A stretch of DNA of 64,000 nt. It comes from Nigrospora sphaerica (Eukaryota; Ascomycota; Sordariomycetes; Amphisphaeriales; Apiosporaceae). Each line of letters starts with the position of its first letter. Within the stretch, counting starts at the first letter, position 1. Positions 1-11,190 of this stretch are shown here, piece by piece. The notes below the pieces were generated by a model that was not told where the DNA came from, searched no databases, and was given only the letters and a program-made list of their open reading frames with translations. The DNA lies in contig JAGVVL010000017.1 of assembly GCA_018287875.1 (NCBI GenBank), positions 1,488,001 to 1,552,000 on the forward strand, read 5' to 3'. A program made the position numbers and the translations under genes.

Positions 1-2265
1 GGGCTCAGCCGTCTCGCCATCGGGGCCAGTCTGCGTCTTGACGTACTCATTGTACACGGCCATGGCCTCGTCGACCTTGGAGCGGAGGGCCGACTCTTCC
101 TCGATCAGGTTCACCAGCTCAGCGTTGTCCATCTCCAACAGCATACCAGTAATTTTGCCAGCAAGTTCGGGCTGAATGGCTTGAATCTTGGGGAAGAGCA
201 TCTCGCCGAGCATCTGCTTCTGCTGCCCCGGGTTGCCGGCGTGGGCCTGGAGCTGCTGGTGCAGGAGCGAGGTAGGGGTCAAGTCTTGCTGGGGCATGGC
301 AGGGGCGCCGGCCATGGGCTGACGACCACCCTGAGGGAACTGGCCCATCTGGCCATTGCGAGCGTTCATGCCACCCCGGCCACCGGAACCGCCACCCTGT
401 CTAGCGTTAGGGGGGTAGCCGGGCATACCAGGTCCAGGCATGCCGGGCATGCCCTGCATACCCTGCATGGGGCCACGACCAGCCGGACCACCGCCACGAC
501 CACCGCCAAGAGCAGCCTGCTGAACCTGCTGCATCGCCGCCATGAACTGCGGGTTACCAGGCTGAGCGTAGGGAGCACCAGGAGGGAACTGGCCGGGCAT
601 CTGGTACATCTGGGGAGGCAGGCCCTGGGGAACGGGACCACCGCGGCCACCCTGGGGGTAGTTGTTGAACTGGCCCGGGCGGCCACCAGGCATGCCGACA
701 CCGGGCTGGGGGAAAGGCATGCCACCACGACCAGCGGGGAACATGGGCTGCGAGCCGGGGCCGTAGAAAACAGGAGCCTGCATGAACTGCCCGGGCATGC
801 CGGCAGCGGCGGCGGCCTGCTGCATACGGAGCTGGTTGCGGGCCTGGATGCTGGCCTCGAGCTGGCTCTTGCGAACGTCCTTGCGCTGGGCCAGGGCAAC
901 GTACAGAGGCTTGCCCTCAATCATGCGCTGGTTCATCTCGGCGACAGCCTTGGTGGCGTCGTCGGGGTTGGAGAAGCAGACAAAGCCGAAGCCCTTGCTC
1001 TTGCCAAGCTTGCGGTCGGACTTCTTGTCCTTCTTCTCGGCACCCTCCTCCTCCTTGGACTCCTCGTCGGACTTCTTCTCCTCCTTCTCTTGGCCCTCGG
1101 TCTCCTCATCGGCGGAGCCCGACTCGCCCAGGTTCTCACGCATGACCTTGGCCGAGGTGATGGGGCCGTATTCGGAGAACATCTGGCGCAGCTTGTCATC
1201 ATCGATGTCGTCGTTCAGGTTCTTGATGTACAGGTTCACGCCCTGGTACTTGCTGGCCTTCTCCTGGCGGGCAGCCTCGTACGACTTGCGGAGCTCCTCC
1301 TCGCGCTCGTGCTTCTTCTGGGCACGGCCGACGTACAGCTCCTGGCCCTGGAAGTCCTTGCCGTTCAGCTCATCAACAGCCTTGGAGGCGGCCTCGTGGG
1401 TGGTGAAGTTGACGAAGCCGAAGCCGCGCGACTTGCCCTCCTGGTCGCGGGCCAGAGAGGACGAGGTCACATCGCCGTACTTCTCGAACAGCTCGCGGAA
1501 CTGGTCGTCCGAGGCCTCGGTGCTGATGTTCTTGACGTAGACGTTGGTGAAGTTGGCCTTCATCTCCTCGAACTTGCTCTGGCGGTCCTTCTTGGGAATG
1601 TGGTGTCCCACATAGACCTTCTTCTCGTTGAGAAGCATGCCGTTAACATGCTTGATGGCGGCAGCAGCAGCCTCGTCAGTCTCGTAGTGGACGAAGCCGT
1701 AACCCTTGGACGCGCCGTTTTCGTCCTGGGCAACCTTGCAGCTCAGAATGTTACCGAAAGCGGCAAAGGTATCGTGCAGGGCCTTGTTGTCAATGGCACC
1801 ATCAAGGTTCTTGATGAAAATGTTGCCCGCGCCCGTCTTGCGCAGGGCCGGATCACGCTGGGACCACATGATACGGCAGGGGCGGCCCTTGATTTGCGTG
1901 TAGTTTAGCTCCTCGAGAGCCCGCTCGCCGTCAGCAGTGGTGTTGTAGTTGACGTAAGCGTAGCCCAGGGAGCGACGGGTCACAGCATCGCGGCAGACAC
2001 GGATCGAGGCCACGGAGCCGATGGAGGAGAACAGCTCGAAAAGCATGGCCTCGGTGACGGAGGGGTCAAGCTCGCCAACGTAGAGAGAAGCAGAGGCCTG
2101 GGGGTGGGGGGTCTGGGCCGAGCTAGGGGCCTCGTCGCCCTGGGTCTCGCCGGCGACATTGGTGTTGATGGCCGGGGCCTTGGAGGCCTCGCCGGCATTG
2201 AGGGAGGTGTTGCCGAGGTCAGTGGCGAGCTGATCAACAGCGCCGGGGGTCGTAGCAGCAGCCAT
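1..2265 (-). CDS. PAB1: Polyadenylate-binding protein PAB1, cytoplasmic/nuclear (3' end beyond the window)
   Basis: PAB1 binds mRNA poly(A) tails, contacts eIF4G and release/deadenylation factors, and shuttles between nucleus and cytoplasm. The frame is open from the ATG at 2265 to the left edge (755 codons), so only the last few residues and the stop are missing. Four RRMs follow one another: RRM1 from about residue 58, RRM2 from about 145, RRM3 from about 238, RRM4 from about 341. RNP1-like motifs include [24 protein letters not shown] and KGFGFVCF. A Gly/Met/Pro/Gln-rich linker leads to the PABC/MLLE peptide-binding domain near residues 660-741, with the signature [12 protein letters not shown]4 is split by a highly charged Glu/Lys/Ser insertion at about residues 380-417. 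No intron interrupts the visible coding part. The start lies in good context and the family assignment is certain. Confidence 0.97.
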   Translation of the reverse strand, partial: MAAATTPGAVDQLATDLGNTSLNAGEASKAPAINTNVAGETQGDEAPSSAQTPHPQASASLYVGELDPSVTEAMLFELFSSIGSVASIRVCRDAVTRRSLGYAYVNYNTTADGERALEELNYTQIKGRPCRIMWSQRDPALRKTGAGNIFIKNLDGAIDNKALHDTFAAFGNILSCKVAQDENGASKGYGFVHYETDEAAAAAIKHVNGMLLNEKKVYVGHHIPKKDRQSKFEEMKANFTNVYVKNISTEASDDQFRELFEKYGDVTSSSLARDQEGKSRGFGFVNFTTHEAASKAVDELNGKDFQGQELYVGRAQKKHEREEELRKSYEAARQEKASKYQGVNLYIKNLNDDIDDDKLRQMFSEYGPITSAKVMRENLGESGSADEETEGQEKEEKKSDEESKEEEGAEKKDKKSDRKLGKSKGFGFVCFSNPDDATKAVAEMNQRMIEGKPLYVALAQRKDVRKSQLEASIQARNQLRMQQAAAAAGMPGQFMQAPVFYGPGSQPMFPAGRGGMPFPQPGVGMPGGRPGQFNNYPQGGRGGPVPQGLPPQMYQMPGQFPPGAPYAQPGNPQFMAAMQQVQQAALGGGRGGGPAGRGPMQGMQGMPGMPGPGMPGYPPNARQGGGSGGRGGMNARNGQMGQFPQGGRQPMAGAPAMPQQDLTPTSLLHQQLQAHAGNPGQQKQMLGEMLFPKIQAIQPELAGKITGMLLEMDNAELVNLIEEESALRSKVDEAMAVYNEYVKTQTGPDGETAEP

Positions 2266-4523
2266 TGCGATGGTGATGTGGGGGGTATAGAGGTAGGATC
2301 TTGAGAGGCGAAGCCTGTTAGCCAGGAAAGGAGGTATGGAAGAGCGCGCGGCGGGGTTGGTTGGGCGAGCTTTGAAGATCGCCGCGGGGTCGAAAAGAAA
2401 AAAAAGAAGAAAAAAAAGGGCCGACGGGAAAAAAAAGCAAGCGCGGACGTACCAACGACGGCGAACAGACAGAAGAATGTCCGTCCAGGGATGGTCCAAA
2501 TGGATGATCAAGTCCGCTGCACGAAGAGCCGACTCGTATCGTTGAGGGTCAAGGGACAACCAAACAAACAGTCAAAGGGCGTACGATCCTCGCGGGGAAT
2601 GCGGAGGATGCGTTAGGCTTTGACGGGGGAGAACAAGGTGAGCAGGCTTGGGAAGCAGTTCAGCGACGAGACCTGTCAAGATGGGAAGTAGAGACCGCAA
2701 GTATCGCGGGCTGGACGGGCAATCTTGGCGGGTTGGGGGGAGGTGTTTGTGGGAGGGTATGGATTTTTCAGGATTTTCCAAGTTTTTTTGTGGTTTTTTC
2801 CGGTGGTTGATTTTGGCGAGAATCAGAAATGAAGTACGACCGGGTAATCGTACTTTATGACCGAATCCTCTTTTTGAAGATTTTGGGACGAGATGGCGAT
2901 AAGGTTGTCAAGTCGTTGGAAGGAAAGGGAAAAGAAGGGCCAGCACCTAGGACGGGGCCGTCGCTGTCTGATATTTTGTGTATTTTCTAAAAATTCTGAC
3001 GGAGACAGGAGCGCCCCACCCACGCCGCTTCTGAGCCAATGAGCAAGCGCAGTGCCACCCAGCCGCCTTTTATCTCACCAGGGTCTTTCCAACAAACAGG
3101 CGCAAGCCAGGACTGCCAGGTACAGCTGCCTCATCACGACCACCAGGCGCGCTAGAGGTGCCGCCTGTAAATCGATGGCTGCCACGGGATTACATGCCTT
3201 CAATGAATAACATCCATGGATGGCACCTTCTTTTTTCTGGCCCACTGAGTTCGTTCCGCGGCAGCTTCCATCAGTGAAGTAAAGACAAGAGTCTTCCAGG
3301 TACACCTACCTCAGTGCCAGAACCGAAGTATGCAGAGGAACATAGTAGATACAGGATCTCCCGTACCCAACCAGCCTTTCTGGTCCTAGTCGTAACCACG
3401 TTGGAGGAATTGGTGGGTCAACCAGGTTTTTCCCATCGCTAATGGTCCTTCCTCATTACCTCATATTTGCGCCCGCCCGCACCTACTGATTTACCAACTG
3501 TATTTGCTCCCTTCCGGAAGCTTTCTGCTGCTCGCGGATGGGAAAGAACACATAACTCATCGACACCTTATAAGTTCCTCTACACAAAATGGGACGGGCA
3601 GGACGTGTCAAGCACAATCAGTCGAGAGCTGTGACTTCCGGCTGGTTGGCATCCGTCACCAGTTCGGCGGGGTCCCATCTGAGTCCATACAGGGGACCCT
3701 GTACTTCAAATCGAGTACACAGACACCTATTCCAACGGGCTTTGTGGATGGTGGATGCTGCCAGACTGCCGTCATGCCTCACTTACACAGCGTGCAAGTC
3801 CTTCCCACGACGAGGGGCAGTGCTCAAATGGCGGTCTGTGCAGTGTCGGCTGCCCATTCCGTCCCTGGATTCCACTCCGAGGGTCTAGGACGGGTCCTAC
3901 TGGCCCATTCCGACTGAGGGGTTACCGCTGTTATGAATGTTGGATATACATACCTTTCCGTACTTGTAGCCTGGCACTTCCCATTCCCGTCACTACAAGG
4001 CTAAGGTTCTGTGCTGATCTCCCGCTCTGTCAGGCAGTAAGAGGGGGAGGCGCACACCCGAGCATCACTGAAGCATTCCGCCTTTATCCATCTTCATCTC
4101 GAGAGTTGAAGGAAGGGATCGGCCGGCCGCGCTACAAACTACCAGAAGCGGCTCGCATTAAAAGTGACCGGTATTCCCTTTAACAACGGGCAGCATACAG
4201 ATCGACAGGATATCTGCTGGAAAAGAGAACTGCCGACTACTTAACGTTGAGTACCTAATGTACACACATAAGTACTTACTTCGTGTACATACATGAAGTA
4301 GTAAGTAGTAGGTGTTGCTGATGTCCCTTTGCTGCCTAGTGGCAGTGGTGCAGAACCAAACCACTGCCACCCCGCTTGGCCAGGCACCCATCCATAACGC
4401 TCGAGCTATGTATGAAAGGCGAGGAGGGTTCTTACGTAGTATTACTCTCTTCCCTTGAGAACGTACGGTATCTCCCCTACACGGCCCGGTTTCCATCGCC
4501 TGCGGACAAGTTCTGTTTCTAAA
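2266..4523. other. Intergenic: PAB1 upstream region and spacer to the next gene
   Basis: These 2.26 kb hold no reading frame I can recognise. A purine-rich A/G tract at about 2389-2442 would read as a pyrimidine/U-rich stretch in the PAB1 5' leader or promoter, so it is not the A-rich leader used for PABP autoregulation in animals. TAC-rich sequence and one TGTACATA occur at 4255-4310. Confidence 0.6.
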
Positions 4524-5537
4524 ATGAGGACACGCGCCCACGCAAGAGGAATGCTGCGGCGGACGGGCGAGGACTTTTCGGTGTCACAACCTGCCGAGAT
4601 CGACTTCAATGGGATGCACCACCAGGCCGGCTCTCCGCTCTTCTCACAACTGCCGTTGGAAATCCGGACCTTGATTTTTGAGGAGGCCCTCACCCCCTAC
4701 GATGACTTAACCAAGCCCTACGCCGAGGATCGCGAGTACTGCCGCCCGGCCCAGAAACACCATCCTAGAACCGACGTGGCCCTGCTGCAAACGTGTAAGC
4801 GCATCTTCCAGGAGGCGCGCCTGAAGCCCGTCGCCCAGACCACGCACACCTTCTGGCTCTTCCGGGGGCCGTGGCGGTCCATGCGCACGGGGAAGTGCGG
4901 CATGTACCACTTCCCCCACTGGCAACGGTCGCTGAGCGAGGAGCAGCGCGCCGCGGTGAAACGCGTACACATATATGCGCAGCAGTTCGCTTTGGAGGGC
5001 CTAGGAAGCAAACGGAATGACCTGTTCCCCCTGGATTTCACCGCCAGCCACCTCCGCATCACCCTGACACATGCCGATTGGTGGTCTTGGGAGTCGCCGC
5101 CTGCCTCGTCCGACAGACTGGGCATCTGCCCCTGGAGGCCCGGTCGAACATCCCACCAGGCAATGCTCGCCGAGCCCCTCGCCATACCCCTGGAGGAGGT
5201 GCGCGAGCAGATGGGCCCCGGCACGTGGGGGTGGCAGATTCGCCATGTGCGTGGCTTGCAAACACTACAGATGGAATTCGAAGTCGATGCTAGAAAGCAG
5301 GAGCAGCTCGACGCCGTTCTCGCCCGGGCTAAACACTGGGTGTTTCCACTGGAGGACGGCAGTCAAACAGTGCTAAGGCAGACCGATAGTGTGGAACACT
5401 TCGAGTGGGATGGCTTCGCCGATACCAAGGACGACTCAATCCCGTTCTTGAACCAAACGGGACGCACCCTTTCAGAACGCCACATTCAGAGAACCTTTCA
5501 CGTGGCAGTAATGACATGGAAAGGTTCCAAAGCATAG
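4524..5537 (+). CDS. Uncharacterised fungal protein with N-terminal LPxEIR-type (F-box-like/DUF7730-like) segment
   Basis: A single open frame of 337 aa starts at the ATG at 4524; the frame is open further upstream but has no ATG there. Near residues 34-53 it carries the segment SPLFSQLPLEIRTLIFEEAL, followed by LLQTCKRIFQEA near residue 92. This layout (LPxExRxxIxxxxL, then LLxTCRxIxxEA) is common in a large, lineage-expanded family of fungal proteins of unknown biochemical role, some of which resemble F-box proteins. A Trp/Phe-rich segment (HTFWLFRGPWRSM) follows. No signal peptide or membrane segment is evident. The gene stands alone, convergent with the cyclase gene. That it is a real gene is likely; its function is unknown. 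Confidence 0.7.
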   Translation: MRTRAHARGMLRRTGEDFSVSQPAEIDFNGMHHQAGSPLFSQLPLEIRTLIFEEALTPYDDLTKPYAEDREYCRPAQKHHPRTDVALLQTCKRIFQEARLKPVAQTTHTFWLFRGPWRSMRTGKCGMYHFPHWQRSLSEEQRAAVKRVHIYAQQFALEGLGSKRNDLFPLDFTASHLRITLTHADWWSWESPPASSDRLGICPWRPGRTSHQAMLAEPLAIPLEEVREQMGPGTWGWQIRHVRGLQTLQMEFEVDARKQEQLDAVLARAKHWVFPLEDGSQTVLRQTDSVEHFEWDGFADTKDDSIPFLNQTGRTLSERHIQRTFHVAVMTWKGSKA

Positions 5538-6697
5538 GTCTCAGCGAGCCGGCAGCGGCGAGCGGATTGGTGGCAGCCTGAGCCGAGAGTGCCGGCAAGA
5601 CGGACTCTTGGGGTCCCATGGAGCTGGACCCCCACGGACAAGCCACCGCATCCGCTTGCGTAGCCCAGACTTTAGATACAGACTTGGCAAGGAGCCAAAT
5701 GAGATTTCAGTTCTGCAACCACTTCCACCTTGCTGACTTTGCCTGTAGTCCAGGATGGAAGTTCCACACATCCCGTATGGGCTTCCCAGGTCCGGGCAAC
5801 CCACGTGCCAAGGCGGGCTTGGTGTCTCTGTTCGTGCTAACAACATCACGCAGAGTCCTTGAGGCTGCACTTCTCTTATGCCGTTCACCGCTCCTCCGCA
5901 CTTGAAAAGAACATCGACCTCCGATTGGGGGTCATCACCTCGACGAATTTGTGTGGGCAGGCTGAGTAAGCTCGGTACAACTCATGCACTTCGTTGCACA
6001 GCTGCTCGGCGTCACCAGCCATCAGCCTTGGGTGGGCAGGAAGGCGGGTGGGCGTGCCAGGCAGTCTATAAAAAGTGAGGAGGAGAAGTTCGTACGATTC
6101 AGGAGTAGCCATCCAGCCTCTCAGACACCACCCTATAACGGGACGCAACACCTCAAGATAGCAGCAAATAAGCCACAGACCGGAGCCACTATCACTACAA
6201 TGCCTCCTTCTGTTACACACCGGCAGCAACAGCCCGCAAGTACCTGCGGTCCTCTTCGCGGCAGCGTTTCAGCCTCGCCGCGCAATGCCCGACGGAGACG
6301 AGAGCCCACCTTGGGCTGGCTCACAATCACCAGAGACGCAGACACGTGTCAAGACCTTGCCTCTACAGCAAGTGATGGCCTTTCTGTTGTCGGTTGAATA
6401 TTGAGCTTGGACTTGCTATGACAGGATGCTTTTTATCGGCACGAGCGACTTGCTGTTGGCTTTAGAAACATAGTGAGAATGCCCCGGACCGGCAAGCTTT
6501 CAGATAAATAAGGGGCCCTCTCCTTGCTTGGTATGCAGTAACTCCAAATCCCCAGCTTACCATGTATACGGCAGCGATTAGCTTACAATGAGCCCAGGAG
6601 GGGAACACGGTCTGGTTCTCTTGTATGGACGGTTTTCTCGGCTTGGCTAGATTCTTAACTTAGACTTGATGTATCCGCATTGTATTCAGTCCATTCT
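5538..6697. other. Intergenic spacer between convergent genes
   Basis: This stretch contains the 3' flanks of two convergent genes. Short open frames exist on both strands, but none shows a recognisable motif or plausible splice extension. I see nothing else. Confidence 0.5.
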
Positions 6698-7450
6698 TTA
6701 CTTCAAGGTGCCGACAGACGAGGGACCGAAGTTCCCCCACATGTTGGGCAAGGAAGTTCTGTAAGCAAATGAGCTACCACAGTCCTCCGAATGAATACGG
6801 AGAACTTGGCTAAGCCCGGGTAGTGTTGGCTCACCGATGAGCATGTCCCAACCAGCCAGGAGGTAGTCGTGGAGCATGACTTCACTGTCGCTCTCGGGGG
6901 GGTAGACCTCGAACGAGATTGCATCGCCGGCGACTGCGGCAAACCTCGTATCCCATATCCACCTGAGCATTTCGATGGTCACCTCGACACCCACGTGCTT
7001 TGGCGAGCTAGAAACGGAACATTCCCTCTTTTCCTCGACGGTAATCCGTTCATCCCATTCCTCGGTCACGCCGCTCCTCACGAGCAGAATATCTCCCCTT
7101 TCGAACATGATTCCGTGCTGCTTAGCGACGTGACGAAGGTCCCCCGGGCCGATGGCGTGGTCCGAGAAGGCCGAGTACCGTATCCCCTTCTCGGCCGCCC
7201 AGGACGCATAGTCGAGAAGCACGCCGCGGCCGGTGATGCCCTCAAGGGCCCAGTGCTGCATGCCGATGCGCTCGTTCAACCGATCCAAGATATCGGAGTG
7301 ATGAGAGAATGGCAACGGCAGAGAGGAAAATCATTGTACGCAAAATATGGTGAGATATACACGACGCCTCAATTACCTGCGCTCGTATTACTCACGAGTT
7401 TTTGACATACGCATAGTAGTCGAGGAGTTGACTAATCATTGTGCCCTTCT
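6698..7450 (-). pseudogene. Cyclase-family (kynurenine formamidase-like fold) gene with damaged or incomplete 5' end
   Basis: The clean frame runs from about 7333 to the TAA at 6698. It matches the C-terminal two thirds of fungal cyclase-family proteins: RLNERIGMQHWALEGITGRG, LLDYASWA, a FxxGDILLVRSGV motif, then FAAVAGDAISFEVYPP and LHDYLLAGWDM. Full-length relatives are about 320-350 aa and carry an HxGTxxD/QxD metal-binding motif in the N-terminal part. No ATG opens this frame and a TGA lies just upstream. A candidate preceding exon (about 7389-7450) encodes MISQLLDYYAYVKNS-like residues and ends in GTGAGT. No YAG acceptor exists between that donor's branch region and the downstream frame. 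Either an exon was missed or the acceptor and N-terminus have decayed; I favour decay. It lies directly downstream of an SDR gene on the same strand. Confidence 0.55.
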
Positions 7451-7658
7451 CATGGAACAGAAATCTACTGGCTATCTTCTTTCTTAACCGTAGATTGTGA
7501 TTTGCCGTAGAAGGTGCTATAGAGAAGTAGGATTGAGCTCCCGATGTCAAAAGCGCAAGGATGTCGTCGCAGTGTCAGACGAATTCGGAAGTAATGATCC
7601 CCCTTATTCGAAAAGGGCGGGGCCCCGACACGGGAATCTTCGTGTAAATATCCGGTCT

Positions 7659-8537
7659 CTACCAAGGTACGACACCTCCAAGGTAATTAGGGTGCCCTTC
7701 CACGTGTATGTCAAAGAACTTCCCATTATCCTCCCTTCCAGCCGAGTGAATCAAGTCCAGGGAGTGCTTGGCCCCGTCTTTGACATCCAAATCGGCATTC
7801 TGGCCACCCATGTCGGTCCTGAGCCACTGTTTGAATCACGTCAGCCGGGGCGTATCGAAGGCGAAACGCAAAGAGTCGACTTACCCCCGGGGATAACTGG
7901 AAGACCGTGACCCCCTTCTCTTCCGCCTCTAGCGCGTACTGCACCGTGAGCATGCTCAGGGCCGCCTTCGTGATCTTGTAGGCGGGCGTCCGAAGATTCC
8001 GGAGGAAGTCCTTTTGGACCGTGGCATTGTTCTCGATGGAGCCAACCGTCGACCCGATGTTCACAATCTTCTTAACCTCGCTCTGCTCAACCAACGGCAT
8101 GAAGGCTCTGGTGACGTTGTGAGTGCCGACAACGTTGATGTTGAAGACCTCGGCCAGGTTATCCCTAGGACGGTCAGTTTTACGCTCGAGCCACGACTGT
8201 AACTCTGGGCCCTGCACTGGACTTACATCTCTTGGATGCCCCTGGGAGGCCAGTCCGCCACGCCGACGTTGTTGATCAAGTAATCCAGGCCGGTGCCATC
8301 GAGGCGCTTCTCAACGACCCGAACAGCGTCCCGAATGGTGGCCTGGTCACACGGATCGAGAAGGACGTGGACGAGGCGATCAGGTTCATCGTCAAGCAGC
8401 TTCTGCAACGCGGGCGACGGTGCGCGGCGCATTGTGGCGAAAACGAGCTTAACCTCGGACGCTGGGCGACTCAGGAGTTGCTCCGTCAGTTCCAGGCCTA
8501 AGCCTCGACCGGCTCCGGTGATCAGATAACTCGACAT
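7659..8537 (-). CDS. Short-chain dehydrogenase/reductase (classical SDR, C-factor/sniffer-like)
   Basis: A three-exon model gives 252 aa: exons 8227-8537, 7885-8164 and 7659-7826, with introns of 62 and 58 nt that start GTAAGT and end YAG. The protein has the SDR Rossmann features in order: glycine motif TGAGRGLG near residues 7-14, NNVG near residue 90 (replacing NNAG), the catalytic Ser in NIGS, and the YxxxK pair in AYKITKAAL. After SPG comes WLRTDMGG, the usual SDR C-terminal turn. It should be a cytosolic NAD(P)(H)-dependent oxidoreductase; the substrate cannot be read from sequence. The damaged cyclase-family gene lies just downstream on the same strand, so the pair may once have worked together. 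The closest style is the small C-signal/sniffer subgroup. Confidence 0.88.
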
Positions 8538-9387
8538 GGCTATGGTATGAAGGCTGGGAACTGGTGCAAGCTGCGTTGTTGGCCAGGCCGTGAAGTCTGT
8601 TTGGGGACGACTGAGGATGCTGTTCGATGTTGGGGTTCTGCTGCTCCTTATATACTTCCTGCGCTGCGACCGGCCGTTCCGTCCTTGGCGCACTCTCATC
8701 CCCTAATTCATCCTTCTTCTGTGTCGGCGTCACCTTTACCCACTCGAACATCGTCGCCGTCCGAATCCTGTATCCTAACTCCGTCCTTAACTGCGGAGTT
8801 AACCCCCTGCCTATGGCCTCGGACAAGGGCCGAACTCCGCAAATGGAACATGCCAGCATCATTTTAGCGCCGCCCAGGGAACGGATCACGAGAACTGGGC
8901 CGGCTGTATGGCAGGTCGCGGGGGAAGGCGGATCAGACGGTCGCTGGTATGCGACAGCAGAGCTCGCCATTGCTTACTATTCAAGGTCTCGTGGGATATA
9001 AACCGCCACTTTTTATTCTCCTGGCAACCATCTCTGAGGGCAGGCTAGGAAAGCTAGGCGGGCCTTATAGACTGCTTGTTCCGGTACGAAGCTAATCACG
9101 TTGCCAGGGGATTTGTCATCAAACCCTCTAACCGTGGAGAACGAGTGGCGGGATGCGAACAAAGATACGTCCCAGAGGGCGGTGTGCTTCGAGGTGCTCG
9201 CAGGGGACAGCTAAAGCCCCCCCCCAAGGCAAGTGTACTAATGGCGCACCTACGTCTCGAATTCGCTGCGAGTATTCTCGATGTTCTTGGCCTTCTTTTA
9301 GACGAATTTAGGATATAGTACAGCCGGGACTCGGTCATGCAGCCTCGCGGGTTCGAACAGACACCGGGTGCCTCAGAAGACGGTTGA
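8538..9387. other. Intergenic spacer
   Basis: This is the SDR upstream region and the 3' flank of the uS7m gene. A GGTTCGAAC-like string near 9350 has no tRNA fold around it. No gene is seen. Confidence 0.5.
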
Positions 9388-10318
9388 TCATTTGCTTCGC
9401 TTGGCAATCATCCCTGGGTGGTTCAGGTTGGCTCGTGACACGGTGCCCAGCTTATGTACCACTTGTCTCTTTTCCCATACCGACGACCGGCCTTCGATCA
9501 CGGCAATGATCTCCTCGGCCAGGCGGTGGGCAAACATGGTGCGGCCACTGCCTTTCGACTTCTTCTTGTCCACAGTATCCAGAATCCACTTGATGGCAAT
9601 GCGTCGCCGTTGGCGAGCCGCGAGGGGCTCGGGCACTTCCAGTGAGGTACCGCCGCCGCCCATTCCCTTCATTTGCCTTACGCGCAGCAGAGGCGCCACG
9701 CTGTCGATGGCCAGAGTGAGGTAAAGCACGGGGTCCAGGGGGAGATGGTGTGGTGGCGGCGCGCCCGGCAGCAGGGGCTTCAGAGGAGTCTTGGGCGAGG
9801 GCGAGGTACGGAGAAAGTTGAGGACGTAGCCCATATCCTGCGTTCGCCATTTAGCTTTCCGAGCGGGTGGTTTTCACGTCGGCGGCTCTGCCACTTACCC
9901 GCTGGGCCTTGCTGAGCTTGCCATCGCGCATCATCAATTTGGTGAACTGGGTTATAACCTCGGGATATCTGTCCTGCAGGCGATCCTTCTTGCCGGGCGG
10001 CGTGGGCTTGTCGAACTTGAGGCCCACGGTCTCATCGTACAGCTCTTCGCCAGCGGCCACGCGCTCTAGCTGCGCTACGGCCTCGGCATTCAGAAATGTG
10101 GGCGCGAAGTGTTCGTAGGGCGGCGGGCTGTAAGGCTTGGAGGGTGGTATCGACGATGCGGCGTTGGAGGGCGGCTCGTTCGAGTGTGTGTCGCTGGAGA
10201 GTCCTCTCCGGGCAGCCGGGAAGGCCACGGGCGCATTGCGCTCGACGGTCTGGAGCCAGGGGCGCGTCCGTATGCTGAGGGAGCGACACAACCCCCAGGG
10301 GTTCAGTTTCGAAGCCAT
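9388..10318 (-). CDS. RSM7: Mitochondrial small-subunit ribosomal protein uS7m
   Basis: Two exons (9899-10318 and 9388-9837) flank a 61-nt GTAAGT...CAG intron and encode 289 aa. uS7m binds the 3' major domain of the mitochondrial small-subunit rRNA near the decoding site. The signature is the conserved core GGTSLEVPEPLAARQRRRIA, followed by KWIL; the helix HRLAEEIIAVIEG and a basic C-terminus also fit uS7. The first ~110 residues form an arginine-rich presequence and a Pro/Ser-rich extension (PPSKPYSPPPYEHF), usual for fungal mitochondrial uS7. The gene is divergent from PEX11 across 872 bp. Confidence 0.95.
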
Positions 10319-11190
10319 ATCGGTTTGCGCACCACCTGCAGTTCGCTTCGTCGGCGTTGCGAGGCGTCTCGGGTGGTTTCGCCGGGGTCCGGTCGCGACG
10401 GGTAAAATTATTCGGATGTCGCGTGTCGATTAATCCGGGTAGACCAAGTTGGTGGGGGGACTACCTTAGGTACGGAGTACTTTACGGAAGAGGGGACGGG
10501 CAAGGTTCCATAGATCTCGTCCGGGTACGGAGTACCACGGTTCTCTTTGTGTGCTACTTATTTTGTGCAACCACTTATGGCATAAATGATTATGCAACAG
10601 TCTGCAAGGCAGCCGTGCATTCACAGCGTCCCTTGCCCATCCCATCAAACAGAATGTAAATGACGTTGTTTCGCCCTAATCAAACGTGTGCCTATCCAAG
10701 TACCTACCGCGTCCCCAGTAGGAAGTAAGGGCAGCGCAAGGTTGCTGGTCAGCTGTCCAGCTGAGGGAGGGGGACTGAGAGAGAGGCCCAGGAAGCCCAT
10801 TAGAGAGAGAGAGAGAGGAGAATCGGGTGAATGAGTGTGACGGACTTCTTCCCCAGGCCGGGCCCGCTCCCTTAGTTAGATGCCGCTTGGATGTGCACTA
10901 CCTCGGTGGACCTCGGCATGTGCATTGCGATTCGGCTCGCCATCAGATGGTCATCCCCACGGTTAACTAACAGCTCATTGTCCGCCCGCAGACTTTCCAG
11001 ACCGGCTCAGGATCGATCGCAACTCATTGATTGGGTTTTTGACTATCACGTCCCTTGCCCTGCTCCACGAACGCCTCTCTGACCGTCGACCTGCGGCCTC
11101 ATCGCCTCCCCTTGCCCTTCTCCCGTCGCCCCCCTAGCACCTGACGCGCCCCAGACGGCCCAGCGAGCGCAGCCCGCCGACCCGGTCATC
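10319..11190. promoter_or_regulatory. Divergent promoter region of uS7m and PEX11
   Basis: The 872-bp spacer separates two divergent starts. It carries GGTACGGAGTAC twice (near 10468 and 10526) and a short GA repeat at 10803-10820. These are candidate elements only; no binding factor can be named from the sequence. Confidence 0.45.
10803..10820. repeat. (GA)n microsatellite
   Basis: A short run of GA dinucleotides lies in the uS7m/PEX11 spacer. Confidence 0.85.

Noticed and set aside
181..1908. 575-codon open frame antisense to PAB1
   Set aside because: It lies wholly within the PAB1 RRM and linker coding region on the opposite strand and has only Leu/Ala/Gly-rich low-complexity sequence.
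6730..6835. Possible terminal intron in the cyclase-family gene (GTGAGC...CAG)
   Set aside because: Splicing it gives an end unlike the family, whereas the unspliced frame keeps a TSLPN-type C-terminal segment resembling relatives.
9340..9375. GGTTCGAAC-like T-loop suggesting a tRNA
   Set aside because: Flanking bases do not form a T-arm stem and no acceptor, D or anticodon arms can be found.
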